Positions 36,102-45,013 of a stretch of DNA of 64,000 nt are shown piece after piece; the first letter of the stretch is position 1, and each line of letters opens with the position of its first letter. The DNA is from Bacteroidaceae bacterium (GTDB lineage: Bacteria; Bacteroidota; Bacteroidia; Bacteroidales; Bacteroidaceae), in the NCBI GenBank assembly GCA_017445925.1, contig JAFSRW010000088.1:1-64000 (forward strand), read 5' to 3'. The notes beneath the pieces are model-generated. The model was given only the letters and a program-made list of their open reading frames with translations, did not search any database and was not told the DNA's origin. The position numbers and the translations under genes are program-made.

Positions 36102-36201
36102 GAAAAACACCTAATATTTACGCATCAACTATCATTTTGTAAAGTCGGAATTGCCAATTCAGCATAAAAACCAGCAAATTCGCTTACATTTTCACATAAA
36201 T

Positions 36202-36233
36202 AAAGAGGATGTGCTATTTGTCACACCCTCTTT
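36202..36233 (-). terminator. Terminator of trpB2
   Basis: Inverted repeat AAAGAGGATGTG / CACACCCTCTTT with one mismatch (a G-U pair in the minus-strand RNA), 28 bases after the trpB2 stop, followed by a T-rich run. Confidence 0.65.
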
Positions 36234-36260
36234 ATTGTTTATCTTTATGAACCTTATTAA

Positions 36261-37622
36261 TTACATCTTTGGCAATTTATCCAGGTACTCCTTGATGACT
36301 TCATCGCTGGGAATGATGTCGGTCATGGTGCCATTGTTGTACTGCTCGTAAGCATAGAGGTCGAAGTAACCTGTACCAGTCAAGCCAAAGAGGATGGTCT
36401 TCTCCTCGCCGGTCTCCTTGCACTTCAGTGCCTCGTCGATAGCTACACGAATGGCGTGGCTGCTCTCAGGAGCAGGCAGAACACCCTCTACGCGGGCAAA
36501 CTGTGTGGCAGCATCAAAGACCTGTGTCTGCTCTACGGCGCGAGCCTCGAAGAGTCCATCGTGATACAACTGAGACAGGATAGGACTCATACCGTGGAAG
36601 CGCAGACCGCCTGCATGGTTGGCAGAAGGAATGAACTGGCTACCCAAAGTGTACATCTTAGCCAAAGGACAAATCATACCAGTATCGCAGAAGTCGTAAG
36701 CAAACTTACCGCGTGTGAAGCTGGGGCAGGAAGCGGGCTCTACGGCAATAACCTTATAATCGGCCTCGCCACGGAGCATCTCGCCTATGAAGGGAGAAAC
36801 CAAACCGCCCAGGTTGCTACCACCTCCGGCACAACCAACAATGATATCGGGCTTGATGCCGTACTTATCCATAGCCTTCTTGGCCTCCAAACCAATAACG
36901 GTCTGATGCAGCAATACCTGGTTCAGCACAGAACCCAAAACGTAACGATAGCCTTCGCTGGTTACGGCTGCCTCAACAGCCTCGCTGATGGCACAACCCA
37001 GTGAACCAGTGGTGTCAGGATGATCGGCCAGAATCTTACGGCCTACCTCAGTAGTAAGACTGGGCGAAGGTGTTACGGTAGCTCCGTAGGTACGCATCAC
37101 CTCGCGACGGAAGGGCTTCTGCTCGTAGCTACATTTTACCATATAAACGCGGCAGTCGAGGCCAAAGTAAGCACAAGCCATACTGAGAGCTGTACCCCAC
37201 TGTCCGGCACCGGTCTCGGTGGTAACACCCTTCAGGCCCTGCTTCTTAGCATAGTAAGCCTGCGCAATGGCAGAGTTCAACTTATGGCTGCCTGAGGTAT
37301 TGTTACCCTCGAACTTATAATAAATCTTGGCAGGTGTCTGCAAAGCCTGTTCCAAGAAATATGCACGTACCAATGGTGAGGGACGATACATCTTATAAAA
37401 ATTGAGTATCTCCTCTGGAATATCGAAGTATGGAGTTTCGTTGTCCAACTCTTGTTTGTTCAGATCTTCACAGAAGATAGGATTGAGGTCTTCTAATGTC
37501 AGAGGCTGTCCTGTTCCGGGATTGATAAGTGGAGCAGGTTTGTTCTTCATGTCAGCACGGACATTATACCACTGCGTTGGAATCTCATTTTCCTCAAGAT
37601 AAATTTTGTAGGGGACTTTCAT
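36261..37622 (-). CDS. trpB: TrpB2-type tryptophan synthase beta chain
   Basis: 453 residues. PLP lysine in EGNNTSGSHKLNSA, phosphate-binding GCAGGGSNLGG, TETGAGQWG, and the TrpB2-type N-terminal extension with RADMKNKPAPLINPGT. It condenses indole with serine to give tryptophan. TrpB2 proteins lack the usual TrpA interface and often act on free indole or as a salvage enzyme; no trpA is nearby. It follows panB across a repeat and hairpin region. Confidence 0.92.
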   Translation of the reverse strand: MKVPYKIYLEENEIPTQWYNVRADMKNKPAPLINPGTGQPLTLEDLNPIFCEDLNKQELDNETPYFDIPEEILNFYKMYRPSPLVRAYFLEQALQTPAKIYYKFEGNNTSGSHKLNSAIAQAYYAKKQGLKGVTTETGAGQWGTALSMACAYFGLDCRVYMVKCSYEQKPFRREVMRTYGATVTPSPSLTTEVGRKILADHPDTTGSLGCAISEAVEAAVTSEGYRYVLGSVLNQVLLHQTVIGLEAKKAMDKYGIKPDIIVGCAGGGSNLGGLVSPFIGEMLRGEADYKVIAVEPASCPSFTRGKFAYDFCDTGMICPLAKMYTLGSQFIPSANHAGGLRFHGMSPILSQLYHDGLFEARAVEQTQVFDAATQFARVEGVLPAPESSHAIRVAIDEALKCKETGEEKTILFGLTGTGYFDLYAYEQYNNGTMTDIIPSDEVIKEYLDKLPKM

Positions 37623-37639
37623 AATGATTTGTTATTTAG

Positions 37640-37731
37640 TTTATTGTATTTGGTTTACTGTTTATGGTTTACTGTATCCCGACGACAGAATCGTCGGGCA
37701 CAATTGTTTTTGTTTTCGGTTTTTGTTTTTG
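37640..37731. repeat. Short repeats and hairpin between panB and trpB2
   Basis: Repeats of the GTTTACTGTTTATGGTTTACTG type (about 37650-37674), a perfect 8-bp hairpin CCCGACGA-CAGAA-TCGTCGGG (37678-37698), then TTTTTG-rich repeats up to the panB stop. There is no T-run directly after the hairpin on the minus strand, so terminator function is doubtful. Confidence 0.6.
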
Positions 37732-38550
37732 TTAATAACTTTCCGCCTCGCTGGGGAAGCTCCCATCCTTTACATCTATAATATACTGGCCGACGGCATC
37801 GTTTATTACATTGTGAAGGTCAGCATAACGGCGCAAGAACTTAGGCTTGAAACTATCGTTCATACCCAACATATCATGGGCAACCAGAACCTGACCGTCA
37901 GCTGCTCCCGCACCAATACCTATAACGGGAATGGAAACAGCCTGGCAAACCTTCTGGGTAAGTTCGGCTGGAATCTTCTCCAAGACAATAGAGAAACAGC
38001 CGGCCTGCTCTAACAGCTTGGCATCATTCATTAGCTTGGTAGCCTCGGCCTCCTCTTTAGCCCTTACGCCAAAGCCGCCAAACTTATACACACTCTGGGG
38101 GGTAAGGCCTAGATGACCTATCACAGGAATACCAGCATTGATAATACCGCGGATGGTATCTATAATCTCCTCGCCACCTTCCAGTTTCAAACCATCAACA
38201 CCCGTCTGCGCCATCATACGGATAGCATTACGCACCCCCTCTTCACGACTCACCTGATAGGTTCCGAAGGGCATATCGCAAATTACCATAGCCCTCTTAA
38301 CGGCACGAGCCACACTGCGAGCGTGGTAAATCATCTCATCGATAGTAATGGGCAGGGTGGTAAGGTTACCTGCCATAATGTTGCTGGCACTATCGCCCAC
38401 TAGGACAATGTCCACTCCGGCCTGATCAACAATCTGTGCCATTGTATAATCATAAGAAGTAAGCATGGCAATCTTTTTACCATCCTTCTTCATCTGCATG
38501 ATTTTCTGCGTTGTAATTTTCTTTGTATCTTCAACAATATATGCTGCCAT
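37732..38550 (-). CDS. panB: 3-methyl-2-oxobutanoate hydroxymethyltransferase
   Basis: 272 residues from MAAYIVEDTKKITTQK; a longer open frame to 38796 is rejected because it would overlap the start of the divergent helicase gene. Motifs: MLTSYDYTMAQIVDQAG, LVGDSASNIMAG, DMPFGTYQVS, GLKLEGGEE, PVIGHLGLTPQS, GIGAGAADGQVLV. It makes ketopantoate, the first committed step of pantothenate and CoA synthesis. A minus-strand -7 box TAATTTTG is at 38577-38584. Confidence 0.95.
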   Translation of the reverse strand: MAAYIVEDTKKITTQKIMQMKKDGKKIAMLTSYDYTMAQIVDQAGVDIVLVGDSASNIMAGNLTTLPITIDEMIYHARSVARAVKRAMVICDMPFGTYQVSREEGVRNAIRMMAQTGVDGLKLEGGEEIIDTIRGIINAGIPVIGHLGLTPQSVYKFGGFGVRAKEEAEATKLMNDAKLLEQAGCFSIVLEKIPAELTQKVCQAVSIPVIGIGAGAADGQVLVAHDMLGMNDSFKPKFLRRYADLHNVINDAVGQYIIDVKDGSFPSEAESY

Positions 38551-38629
38551 TATGCAAGTTTTTTTGTTTTGCGGTGCAAAATTACGAAAAAAAACCTTAT
38601 CTTTGCACAAATCTATAGCATTTCTCGCT

Positions 38630-41600
38630 GTGAACAATACATTATCTATATATAAAGCTTCTGCCGGAGCAGGAAAAACGTTCACGCTGACCGTTGAATA
38701 CATCCTACTCTTACTGCGCAAAGGGAAAAAGGAATTTGAGCAGACACTGGCCGTAACCTTTACCAATAAGGCTACCGCCGAGATGAAGGAGCGCATTCTG
38801 GAAACCCTCTATGGCCTGTCGCACAACATACCCGAATGTGACGGCTATCTGAAAGTTATACAGAATCGGTTAAAAGAACTGCATGAAGTGATGGGTGAAG
38901 AGATGATTCGCCAACGAGCATCGGAAGCGCTGAGTGCCATACTGCATGATTACACGCACTTCCGTGTAGAAACCATCGACTCTTTCTTCCAGAGCGTGCT
39001 GCGCAATCTGGCACACGAACTGGGTCTGACTGCCAATCTGCAAGTGGAACTGAACAACGACGAGGTAGTATCGCGCTCCGTGGACCGTGTAATCGAGAAT
39101 ATGCAGAACCGCAAGGATGTGCAAGGATGGATAATGGATTACGTGGAGGAACAACTGCAGACTGGCGAGAGGTGGAACATAGCCGGTATGATAAAGCAGT
39201 TTGCACGATGCATATTCGAGGAAGCCTTCCAGAACCGCTCGACAGAGGAACGGGAAAAAATCTCGGATTCCGCAGAAATGAACGCCTTTAAGAAGGAGAT
39301 GCACGCTATCATTAATAGTTGCAAAAACCAACTCGCCGAAAGGGCTGAGGCATTTGAAAGACTGGTGAACGGGAAAACGCTGAACTTTGAACGCATCAGC
39401 AACGGAAGAATCTACCTGAGTTTTCTGAAACTTGTAAGGAGTGAGAATACAGACCGAGCCTCTAACACCATCTACAAGGCCGCTGACGATTATGAGGTAA
39501 TGCTGAAAGCTGTAGACAGGAACAACCCCCAACTGGTGGCTGAAGCTCAAGAGATACAGACGGCCCTTGCTGAGCTGCTACATCTTTACGAACGCAGCAG
39601 CTTTGCCATCAATACTGCCAAGCTATCGCTCCGCTACCTGAATCCGCTGCGTTTATTAAACGTTATAGAGCAGGAGGCCAACGCTATTAATGCGGAGAAC
39701 AACCAGTTCAACCTGAGCAAAACCCCTACTCTACTGAGCAAACTGGTGGAGAAAACAGATGCGCCATTTGTGTTTGAGAAGATTGGCACCCAATTCCATA
39801 ATGTGATGATTGATGAGTTCCAGGATACCAGTCGGCTACAATGGAACAACTTCAAGGTGCTGCTGATAGAGAACCAAGCTACAGGTGGCAACGACCTGTT
39901 GGTGGGTGACATCAAGCAGAGTATCTACCGTTGGCGTAATGGCGACTGGGCCATCCTGAAGAATGTAAAGCAGGAACTGGCCAACCTGAAACCACAAGAC
40001 AAGGAACTGTGCTATAACTTCCGCAGCAAGAAGAATGTAATTGACTTTAACAACGCTTTCTTCCCCAAGGCTGCCAAAGTATTGGACGAGATAGAGCCAC
40101 AGGCCCGCTTCCGGCTACAGGATATCTACAGCGATGTGGAGCAGCAAACCTTTCAGACTAAAGAAGAAGGCTACGCTTCGGTAACGCTGTACACCAAGAG
40201 TGGAAACGCTGCGCCAGAGGATTATGAGGAGCGCATGATTACGGATATGATAACCCAAATCCGCACCCTGATGCAGGGAGGACTCAGCACGCAGGACTTT
40301 GCTATCCTTGTGAGAAAGAAAAATAATGCCGAGAGTCTGCTCAATTGGTTCCATCTGTTGGCACCAGAGATAAAACTGGTGAGCGATGAAGCCTTCCTGC
40401 TGGAATCCAGTGTAGCCGTGCAGATGCTGGTAGCAGCCCTATTCGTGCTGAACAACACCAAGCATCTGAACCCCATACCAGAGCGTTATCTGATGATGCA
40501 TTACTACAGCGATGTGCTGCAAGAACCGCTGCCAATGCTTGAGATAGCAACCGCCCAACCCGATGATCTGTTACCGGAAGCATTCACGCAACACAAGCAG
40601 GAACTGGCTCAACTACCGCTTTATCTGCTTTGCGAACGGTTATATCAGATATTCCAGTTAGATAAAATCGACGGACAAGATACCTACATCTTTACCTTTA
40701 TGGACGAGCTGCAGAACCACTTGCGCAGCAACCCTTCGGATATCCATACCTTCCTGAAAGCGTGGGACGAGAACATTCACAATCACTCCATCCCTGCCGG
40801 TGAGATAGACGGTATCCGCATCCTTACCATACACAAGAGTAAGGGATTGCAGTTCCATACCGTTCTGCTGCCTTATATGGATTGGACCATCGAAAAGGAT
40901 CGCAACGATGATACTATCTGGTGCCAAGCCGAGAAGGAGCCTTTCAATGCCTTGGGCTCGCTACCTATCAATGCAGGTAAGAATATGCAGCAATCAGAAT
41001 TCGCCCCTGATTACAACGAGGAACATTTGCAGCGTCGTGTGGATGCGCTGAATATGATATATGTGGCTTTCACACGTGCCGAAAATAATCTGTATGTGTG
41101 GGGACTGGCTGCCGAGAATGAAGGGAACATCTCCATAGCCGGTGACCTGATACGTGCCAGCCTTCCAAACTCTCAACTGTCAACTGTCAACTGTCAACTG
41201 TTTTATGAATTGGGAACGCCCGTTACAACTCATAAAACAGAAAAGCAGCACAAGAACCGTATGAAGAGCTCGCATGAGAAAGAAGATGCCCTGAACGTGG
41301 CAATGACATCCAACGCTCCAACGCTAGACTTCATGCAAAGCAATCAGTCGCGTAAGTTCATTGGCAGTTTAGGAACAGAAGAGGAAGCAGAAACGGGTCA
41401 GCAGACTTATCTGGAGGTGGGTAAGATTATGCATTACGTGCTTAGCCAGATTGAACATACGGGCCAGATTCAGAAGGTGCTTAACCATTGTATGGCAGAA
41501 GGCATTATAACAGACCGCAAACTGATGGATGTGGTAATAAAAAGGTTGCAGAAAGGATTCTCGAATCCCAAGATTGCACAATGGTTCAGCGCAGACAATC

Positions 41601-41854
41601 AGGTATTCAACGAGTGCAGCATCACCAGTATCAACAAGGAAACGGGCGAACCTTACACCCTTCGCCCCGACCGCGTTATTATCAACGGCAACCAGATTAC
41701 GGTTATAGATTTCAAGTTCGGTCGCCCCGATACAGAGCACCACACTCAGGTGCAGACATACAAAGAACTGATGCGAACCATGTACCCAGATAAACAAGTG
41801 GAGGGATATCTATGGTATATTTATTCAGGTAAAACAGAGGAGGTAAAGGCATGA
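38630..41854 (+). CDS. AddA/RecB-like UvrD helicase with C-terminal nuclease domain
   Basis: 1074 residues from a GTG start at 38630, just before the conserved NNTLSIYKASAGAGKTFTL (Walker A); the open frame further upstream overlaps panB and is rejected. Superfamily 1 motifs: AVTFTNKATAEMKERI, MIDEFQDTSRLQW, VGDIKQSIYRWR, TIHKSKGLQFHTV, NMIYVAFTRAENNLYVWG. A RecB-type nuclease end has VIDFKFG and QVQTYKELM. With the next gene it should process DNA double-strand breaks. A heptamer array (41168-41202) adds SQLSTVNCQLF in a loop. A plus-strand TATCTTTG lies at 38598-38605. Confidence 0.9.
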   Translation: MNNTLSIYKASAGAGKTFTLTVEYILLLLRKGKKEFEQTLAVTFTNKATAEMKERILETLYGLSHNIPECDGYLKVIQNRLKELHEVMGEEMIRQRASEALSAILHDYTHFRVETIDSFFQSVLRNLAHELGLTANLQVELNNDEVVSRSVDRVIENMQNRKDVQGWIMDYVEEQLQTGERWNIAGMIKQFARCIFEEAFQNRSTEEREKISDSAEMNAFKKEMHAIINSCKNQLAERAEAFERLVNGKTLNFERISNGRIYLSFLKLVRSENTDRASNTIYKAADDYEVMLKAVDRNNPQLVAEAQEIQTALAELLHLYERSSFAINTAKLSLRYLNPLRLLNVIEQEANAINAENNQFNLSKTPTLLSKLVEKTDAPFVFEKIGTQFHNVMIDEFQDTSRLQWNNFKVLLIENQATGGNDLLVGDIKQSIYRWRNGDWAILKNVKQELANLKPQDKELCYNFRSKKNVIDFNNAFFPKAAKVLDEIEPQARFRLQDIYSDVEQQTFQTKEEGYASVTLYTKSGNAAPEDYEERMITDMITQIRTLMQGGLSTQDFAILVRKKNNAESLLNWFHLLAPEIKLVSDEAFLLESSVAVQMLVAALFVLNNTKHLNPIPERYLMMHYYSDVLQEPLPMLEIATAQPDDLLPEAFTQHKQELAQLPLYLLCERLYQIFQLDKIDGQDTYIFTFMDELQNHLRSNPSDIHTFLKAWDENIHNHSIPAGEIDGIRILTIHKSKGLQFHTVLLPYMDWTIEKDRNDDTIWCQAEKEPFNALGSLPINAGKNMQQSEFAPDYNEEHLQRRVDALNMIYVAFTRAENNLYVWGLAAENEGNISIAGDLIRASLPNSQLSTVNCQLFYELGTPVTTHKTEKQHKNRMKSSHEKEDALNVAMTSNAPTLDFMQSNQSRKFIGSLGTEEEAETGQQTYLEVGKIMHYVLSQIEHTGQIQKVLNHCMAEGIITDRKLMDVVIKRLQKGFSNPKIAQWFSADNQVFNECSITSINKETGEPYTLRPDRVIINGNQITVIDFKFGRPDTEHHTQVQTYKELMRTMYPDKQVEGYLWYIYSGKTEEVKA
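41168..41202. repeat. Seven-bp array inside the AddA-like gene
   Basis: AACTCTC, AACTGTC, AACTGTC, AACTGTC, AACTGTT, translated in frame as NSQLSTVNCQL. Confidence 0.9.
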
Positions 41855-44826
41855 AGACATTTCTGAGTATAGTAGCCAACGACCTTCTGCAGCGTTTTGG
41901 CACCAATATGCGCGACGTGACGGTGGTATTCCCTGGTAAGCGTGCAAGTCTTTTCCTTAATCAGGAACTGGCTCTGGCAAGCGAAAAACCCGTCTGGGCA
42001 CCACGTTACATTACCATGAGCGACCTCTTTTACAGCCTCTCGCCATACGTGAAAGCCGATCCCATAGACAGCATTGCATCGCTGTACCAGATATTCAGCA
42101 AAACCATCCTAACAGAGGAAATGCAGGAAGAATATTCGCTGGATAAGTTCTGGGGATGGGGAGAGGTTATCCTGTCGGACTTCGACGATGTGGACAAGCA
42201 CCTGGCAGATGCAAAGGCTATCTTCTCGAACGTCTATGAGCTGATGCAGTTGGAGAGTCTGGATTATCTGTCCGACGAGCAGAAAGAGACGCTTGAACAT
42301 TTCTTCAAGAATTTCTCTACCGAGGGCAATTCGATAATCAAGGAGCGCTTCTTAAATGTATGGTCCAAGATGTACCAGATGTACACAGAACTGCGTGAAG
42401 AACAAATGCAAACAGGGGCGGTATACGAGGGAGCCATCTTCCGAAGCGTTATTGAGAACCTAAAGAAAGATGATAGCCTTCTTGCCTCGCTGTTAGAAAA
42501 GAAGCAGGCCATAGTATTTGCAGGCTTTAATGTGCTGAACGATGTGGAACACGCCCTGATGTCGGCTATCCAAAAGCAGGGAAAGGCACTCTTCTATTGG
42601 GATTACGATAGCTATTATGTAGAGAATCGCGACCACGAGGCAGGTGAATTTATGCGTCAGAACCTGAAGGATTTCCCCTGTGCTTTAGGAAAAGAGGAAT
42701 ACAACAATCTGCGACAACTGCAAGACGTCACCTTTATCTCATGCAATACAGATAATGCCGCAGCTCGTTATGCCAACACGTGGCTAACATCTTTGGCATT
42801 AGCATATGAGACAAAGAAAAGCCTCCCCTTAGGGGGAGCGGGGAGAGGGGCCGTCATTCTCTGCAACGAAGACCTTCTTCAACCCGTTCTTCATGCGCTA
42901 CCTAAGCAAACTGGAAAGGTGAACATCACCATGGGATTCCCACTTACTGATGCACCTATATACAGCTTTGTAATGGCATTGATAGCATTGCAGACAGATG
43001 GATTCGACCCCACACAACAACGTTTTCGCCATCCCTTTGTGCAGGTGGTTCAGCATCATGTGTATGCTCCCTACATAGATGAGCAACAATGGCTTATCTA
43101 CAAGGCCTCGGACAATGTGCAGCTACTTACCTATCTTATAGATATGGTGGAGAAGGTGGGCTTGCATTTCTCCATGATTCAGGAACCCGATGTGTACGAG
43201 CAGCTATACATCGAGGCCATCTTCCAGACACACCGCATACTGAACAAATGCCTTCAACTGGTCAGCAGAGAAGAAAAACCACTCGTTGTTCAGCATATCA
43301 CTTTACGACGATTGCTACGTACACTTTTGTGCAGCACCAGTATACCCTTCCACGGTGAACCGGCTCATGGATTGCAAGTAATGGGCGTGCTGGAAACACG
43401 CTGTCTGGACTTCTCGCACATGCTCATGCTGTCCGTAGAAGAAGGAATGCTGCCACGCAACACGCAGAGCAACACTATGATTCCGGCCAATATCCGTGAG
43501 GCATTCGGTCTGACAACACCACGCCATAGGATTGCCGTCTTCTCGTATTACTTCTACCGATTAATACAGCGCACCGAGCATCTGACCTGCGTTTACAACG
43601 AGAACTGCGTGGGTAACAACAAACATGAGATGTCGCGTTTCCTACGACAGATGTTGGCAGAGACAGATATTCCCATCCGTACACTCTGGCTACGTAGCGA
43701 GACCAGCATTCAGGATGCCCAAGAACTTTCTGTACCAAAGACACCCGAGATTATTGAGCACATGCTACAGCGTTATGATATCAATACCAGCGGGAAGAAA
43801 GCTATTCCACTCAGCCCGTCGGCCATCAATACATATATGACGTGTCCTCTGAAGTTCTTCCTCACGCATGTCTCTGGTCTCAGAGCCGACGTCGACCCGC
43901 AGGAGGGGCTGAATGCGCCACTCATAGGCGATATCTTCCACGATACGGCTGAGTTGATATACAAGCGTATCATACAACGCACAGGAAGCAATATCATTCA
44001 GCGAAACACGCTGTCAGAGTTGCTCAATGATATGGAAGGACTTATCGGCCCCCTGTTGGATATTGTCTTTGACACCATCTATTTCCATCCTGCCGATCGA
44101 TGGCAACGCACCGAGGAAGCGTGGAAGATGGTTTGCCGTGATACCCGACCAGGCAACCAATACACAGGCGAACTCATCATCATACGTCGTGTGCTCATGC
44201 AGTACCTCACCAATCTGCTACGTTACGACCTTCGCCACGCCCCTTTCCGCATCATCGCTACAGAAACGGACCGCTATTTTAACGTCAATATCAACCCCTC
44301 TCCGACTCCTCCGAGGGGGAGAGAACAATCCCAAGTCTCCAATTCTCAATGCTCAAGTCCCAATGCTCAATGTTCAATGCTCAATGCTCAATTAATAATA
44401 ACCACCGGAGGTCGTATAGACCGACTGGACGAACAAAACGGACGCATAAGGGTTGTGGATTACAAGACCGGCTATCATATGCCCAGCATCAAGAGTATGG
44501 ACGATGTTACCAATACAGCAGGCAGGCACGAAGGTTATTACTTGCAAGCATTCCTCTATTCTTATGCAGTTCTGCAGAACGATAAGCCCAGCCTACCTCT
44601 TGTACCAGCTCTCTTCTATCCTGGGAAAGCATACAAGGAGGACTACAACCCTACCCTTACCATAAATAAAGAGGAAATAAAGGACTTTGCGCCATTAGCC
44701 GATGAGTTCTATGAGGGCTTAACGCAAGTGGTGAAACAGATATTCTCACCCGACTACAACTTTACGCAGACTCCCGAGCTAAAGGACTGCGCCAACTGCG
44801 ACTTCAAACTACTTTGTGGAAGATGA
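41851..44826 (+). CDS. AddB-like PD-(D/E)XK nuclease subunit with Fe-S cysteines
   Basis: 991 residues overlapping the AddA-like stop by four bases (ATGA), so translationally coupled. N-terminal inactive-helicase-like part (VTVVFPGKRASLFLNQEL), then a nuclease domain near the end: cysteine in YMTCPLKFFL, GRIDRLDEQNGRIRVVDYKTG, and terminal DCANCDFKLLCGR, giving the four-cysteine iron-sulfur pattern of AddB. Two repeat-derived inserts remain in frame: SLPLGGAGRG (42822-42852) and a long loop NPSPTPPRGREQSQVS plus NAQCSMLNAQL (44295-44393) within the nuclease-domain beta-hairpin. Presumed partner of the preceding helicase. Confidence 0.88.
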   Translation: MKTFLSIVANDLLQRFGTNMRDVTVVFPGKRASLFLNQELALASEKPVWAPRYITMSDLFYSLSPYVKADPIDSIASLYQIFSKTILTEEMQEEYSLDKFWGWGEVILSDFDDVDKHLADAKAIFSNVYELMQLESLDYLSDEQKETLEHFFKNFSTEGNSIIKERFLNVWSKMYQMYTELREEQMQTGAVYEGAIFRSVIENLKKDDSLLASLLEKKQAIVFAGFNVLNDVEHALMSAIQKQGKALFYWDYDSYYVENRDHEAGEFMRQNLKDFPCALGKEEYNNLRQLQDVTFISCNTDNAAARYANTWLTSLALAYETKKSLPLGGAGRGAVILCNEDLLQPVLHALPKQTGKVNITMGFPLTDAPIYSFVMALIALQTDGFDPTQQRFRHPFVQVVQHHVYAPYIDEQQWLIYKASDNVQLLTYLIDMVEKVGLHFSMIQEPDVYEQLYIEAIFQTHRILNKCLQLVSREEKPLVVQHITLRRLLRTLLCSTSIPFHGEPAHGLQVMGVLETRCLDFSHMLMLSVEEGMLPRNTQSNTMIPANIREAFGLTTPRHRIAVFSYYFYRLIQRTEHLTCVYNENCVGNNKHEMSRFLRQMLAETDIPIRTLWLRSETSIQDAQELSVPKTPEIIEHMLQRYDINTSGKKAIPLSPSAINTYMTCPLKFFLTHVSGLRADVDPQEGLNAPLIGDIFHDTAELIYKRIIQRTGSNIIQRNTLSELLNDMEGLIGPLLDIVFDTIYFHPADRWQRTEEAWKMVCRDTRPGNQYTGELIIIRRVLMQYLTNLLRYDLRHAPFRIIATETDRYFNVNINPSPTPPRGREQSQVSNSQCSSPNAQCSMLNAQLIITTGGRIDRLDEQNGRIRVVDYKTGYHMPSIKSMDDVTNTAGRHEGYYLQAFLYSYAVLQNDKPSLPLVPALFYPGKAYKEDYNPTLTINKEEIKDFAPLADEFYEGLTQVVKQIFSPDYNFTQTPELKDCANCDFKLLCGR
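42822..42852. repeat. G-rich palindromic repeat inside the AddB-like gene
   Basis: CCTCCCCTTAGGGGGAGC followed by GGGGAGAGGGGCC, encoding SLPLGGAGRG in frame; nearly identical to the GH35 copy at 22572-22600. Confidence 0.85.
44295..44393. repeat. Palindromic repeat plus heptamer array inside the AddB-like gene
   Basis: 44295-44325 is an inverted relative of the G-rich element (CCCCTCTCCGACTCCTCC then GAGGGGGAGAG). It is followed to 44393 by CTCAATG-type heptamers. Together they add about 33 codons without breaking the frame. Confidence 0.85.
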
Positions 44827-44829
44827 TGA

Positions 44830-44977
44830 AAAGCCTCCCTAACCCTTCGGGGCCCTCCGTCGCGAATGGAGATTCGATCCCCTTTGTGGGGCCGCAGCCA
44901 CATTCAGTGGCTACTCTAAAGACCCCAGTCGCCCTTTAGGGGGAATGATCTTTGGCTGTTGGCCATTGGCCTTTGGC
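44830..44977. repeat. Intergenic cluster of G-rich palindromes and TTGGC heptamers
   Basis: 44830-44945 contains related GC-rich hairpins (CCCTTCGGGG, CCCCTTTGTGGGG, AGCCACATTCAGTGGCT, CGCCCTTTAGGGGG). 44950-44977 is four heptamers (CTTTGGC, TGTTGGC, CATTGGC, CTTTGGC), followed by a 9-bp repeat ATAAGACTT. It fills the gap before the first GH20 gene. Confidence 0.8.
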
Positions 44978-45013
44978 TCATAAGACTTATAAGACTTATA
45001 AACAAAAAACAAT

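Noticed and set aside
37678-37698. CCCGACGA/TCGTCGGG hairpin as the panB terminator
   Set aside because: A perfect stem, but on the panB strand it is not followed by a T-run; it may belong to the surrounding repeats.
38465-38796. Long alternative starts for panB (38796) and the AddA-like gene (38465)
   Set aside because: They would make the two divergent genes overlap by over 300 bp. The family starts (MAAYIV; NNTLSIYKASAG after GTG 38630) and the -7 boxes between them fit the shorter forms.
38870-39550. 226-codon open frame antisense to the AddA-like gene
   Set aside because: It lies fully opposite a well-supported helicase gene and has no recognisable motifs or promoter; a coding shadow. 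The same holds for the long frames opposite the beta-helix modules (for example 31954-32598).
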